64,000 nt of DNA from Bog-756 sp963730685 (lineage in GTDB: Bacteria > Actinomycetota > Acidimicrobiia > Acidimicrobiales > RAAP-2). Positions within the stretch are counted from its first letter, which is position 1; each line of letters begins with the position of its first letter. The notes beneath the pieces are model-generated. The model was not told where the DNA came from. It worked only from the letters and a program-made list of their open reading frames with translations, and did not search any database. This document shows, piece after piece, positions 18,656-26,897 of the stretch. A program made the translations under genes and the position numbers. The stretch is from assembly GCA_963730685.1 (NCBI GenBank), contig CAVSSP010000002.1:1-64000 (forward strand), given 5' to 3'.

Positions 18656-20414
18656 CCGCGCGCGCCTCCCCACCGGTTGGTTCGACAGGAGCCGGGGCAC
18701 GGGACCCCGACCGGTAGTGGTTGGTGATGGGCATCCTTCGATCCTTGCCGAATGCCTTGCGCGAGATACGGACCCCGGGTGGCATCTGCCTGCGCTTGTA
18801 CTCAGCCTGGTCGACGAGTCCGACCACCCGCGCCACCGCCTCGGGATCGAATCCGTCCACGATCAGATCGTCCGGCGAGCGGTCACCTTCCACATAGCCT
18901 GCCACCACGGGGTCGAGCACCGCATAGGGCGGAAGGGACTCGTCGTCCCGCTGGTCCGGGCGCAGTTCGGCCGAGGGCGCCTTCGTCAGGACCGGGGCGG
19001 GGATGAGATCGAACCCGGCGCGCAGGTTGCGGTACCGGCACAATCCGTAGACGAGCGTCTTCGGCACATCCTTGATCACCGCGAACCCGCCGGCCGAGTC
19101 GCCGTACAGGGTCGAATAGCCCGTCGCCATCTCGCTCTTGTTTCCTGTCGTCAGGACGATCCATCCCCTCGAGTTCGAGATGGCCATCAAGAGGACCCCT
19201 CGGATGCGGGACTGGAGATTCTCGTCGGTCAGGCCGCTCGGCTCCCCGTCCAGCACGGACGCCAGCGTCGACGCCAGGGCGTGATGGGCAGGTTCGATAC
19301 CCACCGTGGCGATGTCGATGTCCAGGTTGTCCGCCAACGTGACGGCGTCGGCGACGGACCCGTCGCTCGAGTAGCGCGACGGCATCGTCACCCCGTGGAC
19401 GTGGCCCGGTCCCAGGGCGTCGACGGCAATGACGGCCACCAGGGACGAGTCGATCCCGCCGGACAGGCCGATCACCGCGTCGGCGAAGCCGTTCTTGGCC
19501 ATGTAGTCGCGGGTGCCGAGCACCAGCGCCTCGTAGACCTCCGCGTCGGGCTCGAGGACAGCGGCCACCGGCCGGAGCGTGGCGGCGCCGGCCGGACGCC
19601 TGGAGGTCCTGCTGATCACCACCGGTGCCGGCACCTCGGCCCCGGCGGCCCCGGGCGCGTCCGCCGAGGTGTCGTCGACGTCGACGTCGACGACAAGCAC
19701 CTCTTCGCCGAACTGGCTGGCCGACGCCAGGATCGTGCCGTCGGCCGACATGACCAGGGATGCGCCGTCGAAGACCAGTTCGTCCTGGCCACCGACCTGG
19801 TTGACGTACACGATGGAGCAGCCGGTCTCCTCGGTGCGCGCCGCCAGGACGTCGAGGCGCTCTTGACGACGCCCCTGCGAGTAGGGCGATGCGTTCAAGT
19901 TGACCAGCAGGCGGGCCCCGTTCCGGGCCTGGTCGGCCATCGGACCCCCCGGAAACCACATGTCTTCGCAGATCGTCACACCCACCGGGGCGCCGGCCAC
20001 GACGTAGGCGCCCGCCACCCCCTCACCGGCGGCGAACCAGCGCCGCTCGTCGAAGACCCCGTAATTCGGCAGGAGGCGTTTGTCGTATCGGCCGGCCACG
20101 CCGCCGTTGTGGCACAGGGCGGCCGAGTTGACCAGCCGTCCCGCCGCGTCGGTGTCCACATAGCCGATGACGGCAGCACAGGCACCGGTGGACGCGGCAA
20201 CCCGCTCGAACGTCCGCTTGGTGTCCGCCACGAAGGCCGGCCGGCTGAGTAGGTCCTCCGGCGGGTAGCCGGTGATCGTCAGCTCAGGGAAGACGGCGAG
20301 ATCGGCCCCTCCGGCCTCGGCCGTGCCCAGAGCGGCCAGGATTCGGGCGGCGTTCCCGTCGAGATCGCCCACAACGGTGTTGATCTGGCAGGCGGCGACG
20401 CGGATTCGGGCCAT
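18648..20414 (-). CDS. nadE: Glutamine-dependent NAD+ synthetase
   Basis: This protein of 588 residues has an N-terminal nitrilase-type glutaminase domain (catalytic Glu in FPELT, Lys in DKRLLPN, Cys in TICEDMW) that passes ammonia to a C-terminal synthetase domain with the ATP loop SGGIDSSL. It makes NAD+ from deamido-NAD+, ATP and glutamine. The start ATG follows TAGGCT by 6 nt, so the mRNA is probably leaderless. It diverges from glnII across a 451-bp region that also holds a GlnR-type box, which fits its use of glutamine. Confidence 0.95.
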   Translation of the reverse strand: MARIRVAACQINTVVGDLDGNAARILAALGTAEAGGADLAVFPELTITGYPPEDLLSRPAFVADTKRTFERVAASTGACAAVIGYVDTDAAGRLVNSAALCHNGGVAGRYDKRLLPNYGVFDERRWFAAGEGVAGAYVVAGAPVGVTICEDMWFPGGPMADQARNGARLLVNLNASPYSQGRRQERLDVLAARTEETGCSIVYVNQVGGQDELVFDGASLVMSADGTILASASQFGEEVLVVDVDVDDTSADAPGAAGAEVPAPVVISRTSRRPAGAATLRPVAAVLEPDAEVYEALVLGTRDYMAKNGFADAVIGLSGGIDSSLVAVIAVDALGPGHVHGVTMPSRYSSDGSVADAVTLADNLDIDIATVGIEPAHHALASTLASVLDGEPSGLTDENLQSRIRGVLLMAISNSRGWIVLTTGNKSEMATGYSTLYGDSAGGFAVIKDVPKTLVYGLCRYRNLRAGFDLIPAPVLTKAPSAELRPDQRDDESLPPYAVLDPVVAGYVEGDRSPDDLIVDGFDPEAVARVVGLVDQAEYKRRQMPPGVRISRKAFGKDRRMPITNHYRSGSRAPAPVEPTGGEARAVV

Positions 20415-20680
20415 TGTCCCAGCCTACCGGCGACGTCACCGGCCCCCTTGCTGACGGGCGGGCCGGCCGTGGGGTCCGACCAGGCGCGCCACGGGCGTCG
20501 GACGGTGCCGTCCGCAAACGCCATTTCGGCGGTGTGGAACCCCGGATGCGACGACCGGCGGCCTGCGGTTGCGGTGGCGCCCGCTTCGGTCGGACTGCGT
20601 CACCGCCCTGCTGTCGCCCACCCTGCCGGCCCGTTGGGACCGACCCCAACCCGGCCTCCGGCCTGGCTGTTCATCCTCCG

Positions 20681-20707
20681 TTTACAGTTGGGAAACGGTG
20701 GCGAAAT
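20681..20707 (+). promoter_or_regulatory. GlnR-type operator upstream of glnII
   Basis: TTTAC, 6 nt, GAAAC, 6 nt, GAAAT at 20681-20707 matches the actinobacterial GlnR consensus gTnAC-n6-GaAAC repeated at 11-bp steps. It is about 160 bp upstream of the glnII start, and a GATAGT box, a possible -10, follows about 10 bp later. A GlnR-like protein is encoded 3 kb downstream. The remainder of the 20415-20865 gap contains no supportable gene. Confidence 0.6.
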
Positions 20708-20865
20708 GGCGCGCTGCGATAGTGAGGAGTCGTCGGCGTGGTGGCAATTCGCCCGCACGGCCGGGGGCTGTCCGGGGGGCTCCACCGTCAGGTGGGGGCC
20801 GCGGGACACGGGGGGCAGTTGGAGCAACCGAGGCAGTAGAGCAGACGAGCAACAAAGGAGTACGC

Positions 20866-21873
20866 GTGCCTTATCAAGCTGAGTACATCTGGATCGACGG
20901 CACGGAGCCTTCGCCGCTCCTCCGGAGCAAGACGAAGATCGTCCCCGACGGTGACGATCCGGGCATCTGGGGTTTCGACGGCTCGAGCACGAACCAGGCG
21001 CTCGGTCACGACTCCGACTGCGTGCTGCGGCCGGTGTTCGTCGTCCCGGACCCCCTCCGGGGCCCCGATGACAAGCTGGTCATGTGCGAGGTGGAGCTCA
21101 CCGACTTCACCCCCCATCCCACCAACACCCGCGCCCACCTGCGTGAGGTGGTGGAGAAGTACGGCGACCAGGAGCCGATGTTCGGGATCGAGCAGGAGTA
21201 CACGTTCTTCAAGGACGGACGGCCGCTCGGATGGCCGGCGGTCGGCTACCCGGCCCCCCAGGGCCCCTACTACTGCGGGGTCGGGGGCGACAAGATGCCC
21301 GGACGCGAGATCGTCGAGCTGCACACGGCGGCCTGCATCGACGCCGGCCTGGGCATCGAGGGCACCAATGCCGAGGTGATGATGGGTCAGTGGGAGTTCC
21401 AGGTCGGGGTCCTCTCGCCCCTGGACGTGTCCGACCACCTCTGGGTGGCCAGGTGGCTGCTGTTCCGCATCGCCGAAGACTTCGGCGTCTATGCCACGTT
21501 GGAGCCCAAGCCCATCCTCGGCGACTGGAACGGCGCCGGCGCCCACACCAACTTCTCGACCAAGGCCATGCGGGAGGACGGTGGCTGGGACGCCATCATC
21601 GCCGGCTGCGAGGCCATCGGGAAGAAGATCGACGACCACATCGCCGTCTACGGCGTGGGCATCGAGAGCCGCCTCACCGGGGCCCACGAGACGGCCCACT
21701 ACACCAAGTTCAGCTACGGCACCTCGGACCGGGGGGCCTCCATCCGCATCCCGTGGGCGGTGGCCAAGGCCAAGAAGGGCTGGTTGGAGGACCGCCGGCC
21801 CAACGCCAACATGGATCCCTACCAGGTGACCGCCGTCATCACCGACACCGTCTGCAGCGACGCGGCGAGCTGA
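20866..21873 (+). CDS. glnII: Glutamine synthetase type II (eukaryotic-type)
   Basis: The sequence is that of GSII, not GSI: WGFDGSSTNQALGHDSD, MFGIEQEYTFFKDG, PQGPYYCGVGGDK, GQWEFQVG, DWNGAGAHTNFSTKAM and the closing LEDRRPNANMDPY are all GSII blocks that bind metal, glutamate and ATP. GTG 20866 has AAAGGAG at the right distance and gives 335 residues, the family size. The open frame upstream of this start is not coding. A strong hairpin follows the gene. A GlnR-type box upstream suggests induction under nitrogen limitation. Confidence 0.95.
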   Translation: MPYQAEYIWIDGTEPSPLLRSKTKIVPDGDDPGIWGFDGSSTNQALGHDSDCVLRPVFVVPDPLRGPDDKLVMCEVELTDFTPHPTNTRAHLREVVEKYGDQEPMFGIEQEYTFFKDGRPLGWPAVGYPAPQGPYYCGVGGDKMPGREIVELHTAACIDAGLGIEGTNAEVMMGQWEFQVGVLSPLDVSDHLWVARWLLFRIAEDFGVYATLEPKPILGDWNGAGAHTNFSTKAMREDGGWDAIIAGCEAIGKKIDDHIAVYGVGIESRLTGAHETAHYTKFSYGTSDRGASIRIPWAVAKAKKGWLEDRRPNANMDPYQVTAVITDTVCSDAAS

Positions 21874-21949
21874 CCCGGGACCAGGTCGCACGGTCCTGCC
21901 CCTCCCCCCGGCAATCCGTCCGACCCCGGGCCGCCCGCGGTCCCAGAGG

Positions 21950-21983
21950 AACAGAGCCGGATCCCCCCGGGTCCGGCTCTGTT
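21950..21983 (+). terminator. Hairpin terminator after glnII
   Basis: A perfect 12-bp stem (21950-21961 with 21972-21983, arms beginning AACAGAGCC and ending GGCTCTGTT) closes a 10-nt loop, 76 bp after the glnII stop. There is no T-tract, as in many actinobacterial intrinsic terminators. It separates glnII from the following glutamine synthetase gene. Confidence 0.7.
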
Positions 21984-22095
21984 CGCACCTGGCCACGCGC
22001 CGTGGACCCGCAGCCCGGCGACCTGCGACACTGGTTGCATCGAACCATCGAACCCGACGCCCAAGAACCCGATCCGCCCGGAGGTACCTGACCCC

Positions 22096-23461
22096 ATGAG
22101 GAGTCAAGAGGAGTACGTACTCCGGACCGTCGAGGAGCGCGGGATCAGATTCGTCCAACTGTGGTTCACCGACGTCCTCGGCACACCGAAGACATTCAGC
22201 ATCACCCCGGCCGAGCTCGAGAACGCGCTCGACGAGGGCATGACCTTCGACGGTTCGGCCATCGACGGCTTCAGCCGCGTCCAGGAGAGCGACGTGCTGG
22301 CCCGGCCCGACGCCAACACGTTCCAGCTGCTCCCCTGGCACGGCCATGGCCAGCCGGCCAACAACGGCGTCCTCCCCGAGGCGCAGGTGGCCCGGGTGTT
22401 CTGCGACGTGGTCGACCTGGACGGGTCGCCGTTCCAGGGCGACCCCCGACACGTGCTCCGTCGCGGCGCTCGACCGGGCGCACGACGACGGCTTCACCTT
22501 CTATGCGGCACCCGAGATCGAGTTCTTCTACTTCGCCAACGGCGACCCCTCCACCGCGCCCCAGACCCTCGACTCGGGGTCCTACTTCGAGCTCACGGGG
22601 GCTGACCGCGCCAGCGATATCCGCCAGCGCACCGTGCTCACGTTGGAGGAGATGGGCATCCCCGTGGAGCACGCCCAGCACGAGGACGCCCCGAGCCAGC
22701 ACGAGATCGATCTGCGCTACACCGATGCGCTCACGATGGCCGACACCGTGATGACCGTCCGGCTGGTGGTGAAGGAGATGGCCCGCCAACAGGGCGTGTT
22801 CGCCAGTTTCATGCCCAAGCCCCTGGCCGGCGTGCAGGGATCGGGAATGCACACCCACATGTCCCTCTTCCGGGGGGACAACAACGCCTTCGTCGACCTC
22901 GACCGGCCGGGCGGGATGTCCGAGGTCGCCGAGGGGTTCATCGCCGGTCTGCTCCGGCACGCCCCGGAGATCACCGCGGTGACGAACCAGTGGGTCAACT
23001 CCTACAAGCGCCTGGTCAACGGGTACGAGGCCCCGATCCACGTGTCGTGGGCCCGCAACAACCGCTCTGCGCTGGTCCGCGTTCCGGTGGTGAAGCCCGG
23101 CAAGTACGAGTCCACCCGCGTGGAGTACCGCTCACCCGACAGCGCCTGTAATCCGTACCTGGCCTTCGCCGTCATCCTGGCTGCCGGCCTGCAGGGCATC
23201 GAGCAGGGGTACGAGCTCCCCCCCGAGGCCGACGCAAACCTGTTCAGCCTCAGCCCCGAGGAACTGGCCAACAAGGGCATCCTGCACCTCCCCGGCAGCC
23301 TCTACGAGGCGCTCGGGTTGATGGAGACCTCCGAGCTCTTGGCCACCACCCTCGGCGAGCACGTCTTCGAATGGTTCATCAGGAACAAGCGGGCCGAGTG
23401 GGCGGAGTACAAGTCCCACGTGACCCAGTTCGAGCTCGACCGCTACCTGCCCCTGCTCTAG
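22096..23461 (+). pseudogene. glnA: Glutamine synthetase type I, broken by a +1 frameshift
   Basis: The N-terminal part (22096 to about 22462) has EEYVLRTVEERGIRFVQLWF and the MTFDGSAIDGF block. After one extra base near 22459-22468 the reading continues in the next frame with ALDRAHDDGF, APEIEFFYF, GSGMHTHMSLF and RVEYRSPDSACNPYLAF up to the stop at 23461. The joined product would be about 454 residues, normal for GSI. The C-terminal NLFSLSPEE lacks the tyrosine that is adenylylated in GSI-beta enzymes. GGAGG precedes the ATG. All active-site blocks are intact, so the frameshift is either recent or a sequencing error. Confidence 0.9.
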
Positions 23462-23517
23462 CAGGGCGCACCGACCACCGACCGGCAGACGAAGAAAGGG
23501 AAGACCTCATCGAACCG

Positions 23518-24189
23518 TTGCTGTGTTTCCCTGCCGTCCCCCCTTCTCCGGTGACCGGCGTCCTCGAGCGGGCCGGATATCCCTGGCGGGGCATCGACAA
23601 GCCCGAGGCGTCGGAGACCGACGAGCCGGAGGACGGCTGGTCCGGTGCCGTGATCTGCAGCGGTGACGACCCCATCGGCGCCTTCCTGCTGTGCCGGCAC
23701 CTCCGCAAGCGGGAGGTGCCCCTGGCCCCGGTCATGGTGGTGGTCCCCCTCGACCAGCTGGGCGAGCTCGAGCTCAGAGAGGACCTGTTCGACGACCTGT
23801 GCCTCGAGCCGATCAATGCCGAGGAGCTCAGCGCCAGGCTGGCCCACCTGTTCTGGCGCACCGGCCGGGGCCTCCGCCCCGATCTCCTCGAGCACGGTCC
23901 CCTGGTCCTCAACCTCGAGACCTACCAGGCCGCCGTGGCCGGCAAGGTCCTCGACCTCACGTACATGGAGTACGAGCTCCTCCGCTTCTTGGCCGCCCGG
24001 CCCGGAAAGGTGTTCACCCGGGAGACCCTGCTCAGCCGGGTCTGGGGCTACGAGTACTACGGGGGTGCCCGCACGGTGGACGTCCATGTCCGGCGGCTCC
24101 GGGCCAAGTTGGGCGAGGAGCACGCCCACCTCATCCAGACGGTCCGGTCGGTCGGCTACCGGTTCGGCCAGACCAACTGGACTCCCTGA
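23518..24189 (+). CDS. glnR: GlnR-like orphan response regulator (nitrogen control)
   Basis: The C-terminal winged helix is of OmpR type and especially GlnR-like: VLDLTYMEYELLRFLA, FTRETLLSRVWGYEYYGGAR, TVDVHVRRLRAKLG, and VGYRF. The N-terminal receiver-like domain lacks a recognisable acidic pocket with a phosphorylatable Asp followed by the usual surroundings, in line with the phosphorylation-independent GlnR group, and no sensor kinase is nearby. The start is unclear; TTG 23518 gives 223 residues, and a GAAAGGGAAG sequence lies about 15 nt upstream. It follows two glutamine synthetase genes, and a matching GlnR-type box precedes the first of them. Confidence 0.82.
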   Translation: MLCFPAVPPSPVTGVLERAGYPWRGIDKPEASETDEPEDGWSGAVICSGDDPIGAFLLCRHLRKREVPLAPVMVVVPLDQLGELELREDLFDDLCLEPINAEELSARLAHLFWRTGRGLRPDLLEHGPLVLNLETYQAAVAGKVLDLTYMEYELLRFLAARPGKVFTRETLLSRVWGYEYYGGARTVDVHVRRLRAKLGEEHAHLIQTVRSVGYRFGQTNWTP

Positions 24190-24226
24190 CCGGATCGGGC
24201 GCCCGGCCCGTCCGGGCCCGGCCCTG

Positions 24227-24619
24227 TCACTCCCCGCCGGACCGGTAGGCCCACACCTCGACTTCGACCGCTGCCCGCATGGGGAGCCCCACCACCCCGA
24301 CCACGGACCGTGCCGGCCGGTGATCCCCGAAGAAGGCCGAGTAGGCCTCGTTGACGGCGGCGTACTCATCCATGTCGGTGACGAACACCGTGGTCTTGAC
24401 CACGTCGGACGTGGTCGCCCCCCGTGACTGCAGAAGCGCTGCGGCGTTGGCCAGGGCCTGGGTCAGCTGAGGCGCGGCGCCCCCCTCCACCAGGGCCGGG
24501 GCGCTCGGAAGTGCGGCCGATCCGTCGGCCGGCGGCTGGCGCAGGCCGAGTTGGCCCGAGCAGATCAACCACGGCCCCGCTTCGACGATGGGTGAGTACG
24601 GACCGATCGGGGTGCTCAC
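24227..24619 (-). CDS. RidA family (YjgF/UK114) protein
   Basis: This protein of about 130 residues has the family signatures GPYSP near the start, ICSGQLG, VKTTVFVTDMDEY, and the closing ARSVVGVVGLPM...VEVEVWA with the substrate-binding arginine. RidA proteins hydrolyse reactive enamines/imines made by PLP enzymes; related Rid groups have other substrates. GTG 24619 has GAGGAG 7 nt upstream and is preferred over ATG 24640. It converges with the GlnR-like gene. Confidence 0.88.
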   Translation of the reverse strand: MSTPIGPYSPIVEAGPWLICSGQLGLRQPPADGSAALPSAPALVEGGAAPQLTQALANAAALLQSRGATTSDVVKTTVFVTDMDEYAAVNEAYSAFFGDHRPARSVVGVVGLPMRAAVEVEVWAYRSGGE

Positions 24620-24733
24620 CGGGGACTCCTCACTGGTCACTGGTCACTGGCGGGGCGGACGAGGGAAAAGCCTACCGGGGGCCATCCCGTGTCCGGGACC
24701 ACGACCGGGGAGCCCGAGCGCCGGTCCCCGGCG

Positions 24734-26371
24734 TCAACGTCGGCCGGCGCCGGCCCGATCGGTGGGCCAACGGGGAGCCAGCCCGTCGGCGAGCCACCGG
24801 GCGGCGGCCACGGCGACGAACACGGCGTCGGAGCCGTTGACCGGGGGTCGCTCCGGGTCGCCCAGGAACGTCACCTCGACCGGGGGCATGGCCCGGGCCT
24901 GGAGGATGCCGAACGAGCGCACCGTGAGGTCGCGCACCGTGCCCCCGTCGTCGACGGCGATCCCCTCCGAGCGCACCCAGCCCAGAGCCTGGTGGGTGGC
25001 ACCGATGGCGTAGGAGCGCAGGACCACCTCGTCGAGGACGGCGCCGGCATCCACCCCGACCTGGACGGACCCGTCGGCCAGGCAACGGGCCACCGCCCTG
25101 CCGCCGCCGGGTGCGACCACCTCTATCGGCACGTCGTGGACCGGTCGGTGCCCCGACGCCAGGCCGAGGTGGCGGGCGCAGGCGACCAGCACCGAGGCCT
25201 CGGCCCATACGGACGCCCGGAGGTCGAACGAGACCGGTGGACCGCTGACGGCGACGCCCTCCAGGACCATACCGGGGGCGACCGCCGCCACCCGGGCCAC
25301 GACCGCCTCCCACTCGTCCGGGGCGACGCCCGCCACGGGGATCCCGACACGCAGGACACCGGTCCCGTCGGCCCGGACGCCTCCGCCGACCGGTGGCCGC
25401 TTGGGACCGAGGCGCACGACGTCCTCACGGGACCACACCACGGCGACCGGTCGGCCATGGTGATCGGCCAGCCGGCGGGCGTCGGCCCCCACCGGTGAGG
25501 TCAGCTTCCCCCCGAAGGCCCCGCCGTTGCCGTAGGGGGATGCCGGCTCCCCCCCGGGCTCGGCCCACGAGGCGTCGGGTTCGACGTAGGCGGGCTCCAC
25601 CCAGGTGGTGGCCAGCTCCAGCTCCCACGGGCCCGGCGGCACGGCCACCGGATGCACCAACGGGAGCGACGTGCTCCGCCCCTGCACCTTGCCGGCGCCG
25701 GACCGGGCGGCGGCGATCGCCCCGGCCACCACGTAGCCACCGGAGGCGTCGGAGGCGTCGGAGGCGTCGGGGACCGCGACCAGCGAGCCGGCCGGATGAC
25801 TGTCGTCCGAGAAGCCGGCCTTGCCGAGGGCCACGTCGGGCCCCACCTGTTGGGGCGTCCGGCCCTCGATGCCGGCCCGGGTGGCCGCCGCCGCCAAGTC
25901 GCGGGAGCGGGCGGGAGGAGCGCCTTGGGAGGGTGAGAGGACGCGCCGGGCCGCCTCCTCGATGGTCTGCCATCCCGTGCAGCGACACAGGTGGGCGAGG
26001 AGGGACTGGGCGATCGCATCGGCGCCGGGCTCGGGGTCGGCGCCGGGCTCGGGGACGGAACCGTCCGCCACCGGCTCCAGGGCGGCCAGCCGCATGATGA
26101 TCCCCGGCGTGCAGAACCCGCACTGACTCCCGCCGGTGGCAACCAGCGCATCGGCCCACCGGGCCCGGGTGGCATCGGGAAGCCCCTCCAGGGTGGTGAC
26201 ATCCCGCCCCTCGAGGCGACGGGCCGGGGTTACACAAGAGACCCTGGGAGCACCGTCCACCCAGACCGTGCAGCAACCGCACTGGCCCTGGGGGCTGCAG
26301 CCGTCCTTGGCCGAGGTGATCCCCAACCGACCACGCAGGACGTCGAGCAACGTCGAGCCGTCATCGGGCAC
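24734..26371 (-). CDS. Compact fused [2Fe-2S]/molybdenum-hydroxylase-like protein
   Basis: Residues about 1-145 match the small (CoxS/XdhC-type) subunit: CSPQGQCGCC ... C for the plant-type cluster and CGFCTPG ... CRCTGW for the second. The rest resembles parts of the large molybdenum subunit (GNGGAFGGK, PVAVVWSREDVVRLGPKRPP), but is only about 380 residues long instead of about 750. The catalytic GxGE near the end is replaced by NGSD. The reading frame also encodes the usual first beta strand (RFRVDGADVDVPDD) upstream of the first legal start (GTG 26371), which would require a CTG start at 26407. In-frame 9-bp repeats occur in the linker. It follows erpA on the same strand, so cluster supply may be linked. 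The activity is unknown. Confidence 0.75.
   Translation of the reverse strand: MPDDGSTLLDVLRGRLGITSAKDGCSPQGQCGCCTVWVDGAPRVSCVTPARRLEGRDVTTLEGLPDATRARWADALVATGGSQCGFCTPGIIMRLAALEPVADGSVPEPGADPEPGADAIAQSLLAHLCRCTGWQTIEEAARRVLSPSQGAPPARSRDLAAAATRAGIEGRTPQQVGPDVALGKAGFSDDSHPAGSLVAVPDASDASDASGGYVVAGAIAAARSGAGKVQGRSTSLPLVHPVAVPPGPWELELATTWVEPAYVEPDASWAEPGGEPASPYGNGGAFGGKLTSPVGADARRLADHHGRPVAVVWSREDVVRLGPKRPPVGGGVRADGTGVLRVGIPVAGVAPDEWEAVVARVAAVAPGMVLEGVAVSGPPVSFDLRASVWAEASVLVACARHLGLASGHRPVHDVPIEVVAPGGGRAVARCLADGSVQVGVDAGAVLDEVVLRSYAIGATHQALGWVRSEGIAVDDGGTVRDLTVRSFGILQARAMPPVEVTFLGDPERPPVNGSDAVFVAVAAARWLADGLAPRWPTDRAGAGRR
25741..25767 (-). repeat. Three 9-bp tandem repeats inside the molybdenum-hydroxylase-like gene
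   Basis: GGAGGCGTC occurs three times in tandem on the plus strand and encodes DASDASDAS in the linker between the iron-sulfur part and the molybdenum-like part. Because the unit is 9 bp, changes in copy number would lengthen or shorten the linker without breaking the frame. A second linker repeat (PEPGAD twice) lies near 26030-26060. Confidence 0.8.
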
Positions 26372-26411
26372 GTCGACATCGGCGCCGTCGACGCGGAAAC
26401 GGGTCAGTGGC

Positions 26412-26777
26412 TCAGCTGAACGAGGAGCCGCAGCCGCAGGTGCGGCTGGCGTTGGGGTTCGTCACGTGGAACCCCGCACCCTGCAGTCCGTCGCTGTAGT
26501 CGAGGGTCGAGCCCTTCAACAGGTCGGCGCTGGTCGAGTCCACCACGACCTTGACGGTACCGAACTCACGTACGACGTCGTCCTCGGCCACATCGGCGTC
26601 GAAGAACATCTCGTAGCTGAACCCCGAGCACCCTCCGGGACGGACGGCCACCCTGAGGGCGAGACCGTCGATGTCCTCCTGGGCCAGGAGCTCGGCGACC
26701 TTGGAGGCCGCCACATCGGTGAGCGTGACCGGATTCGGCTTCTTGCCGATGCTGACGGTCTGCATGGTGGTGCTCAT
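26412..26777 (-). CDS. erpA: Iron-sulfur cluster insertion protein ErpA (A-type carrier)
   Basis: This A-type carrier of 121 residues has the three conserved cysteines, one in GGCSGFSY and two in TCGCGSSFS at the C-terminus, which bind and pass on [2Fe-2S]/[4Fe-4S] clusters. GGAGGAAGACCG precedes ATG 26777. It diverges from mrp over 120 bp and precedes the iron-sulfur-containing molybdenum-hydroxylase-like gene on its own strand. Confidence 0.93.
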   Translation of the reverse strand: MSTTMQTVSIGKKPNPVTLTDVAASKVAELLAQEDIDGLALRVAVRPGGCSGFSYEMFFDADVAEDDVVREFGTVKVVVDSTSADLLKGSTLDYSDGLQGAGFHVTNPNASRTCGCGSSFS

Positions 26778-26897
26778 CGGTCTTCCTCCTGGATCGCGAG
26801 ACTGGCCACCATCGTAACCGCGACCCGGGGCGGGCGGTACACCGAGCGGGTGGACCCATCGGGTGCCTCTCGGGGGTCTCCCGATAGAATTGACGAT

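Noticed and set aside
18330..20252. Open frame of 640 codons opposite nadE
   Set aside because: Antisense shadow; nadE has all catalytic motifs.
24201..24220. GC-rich hairpin between the GlnR-like gene and RidA as terminator
   Set aside because: The stem is only 5 bp before a C-C mismatch, so I could not support it well in GC-rich sequence.
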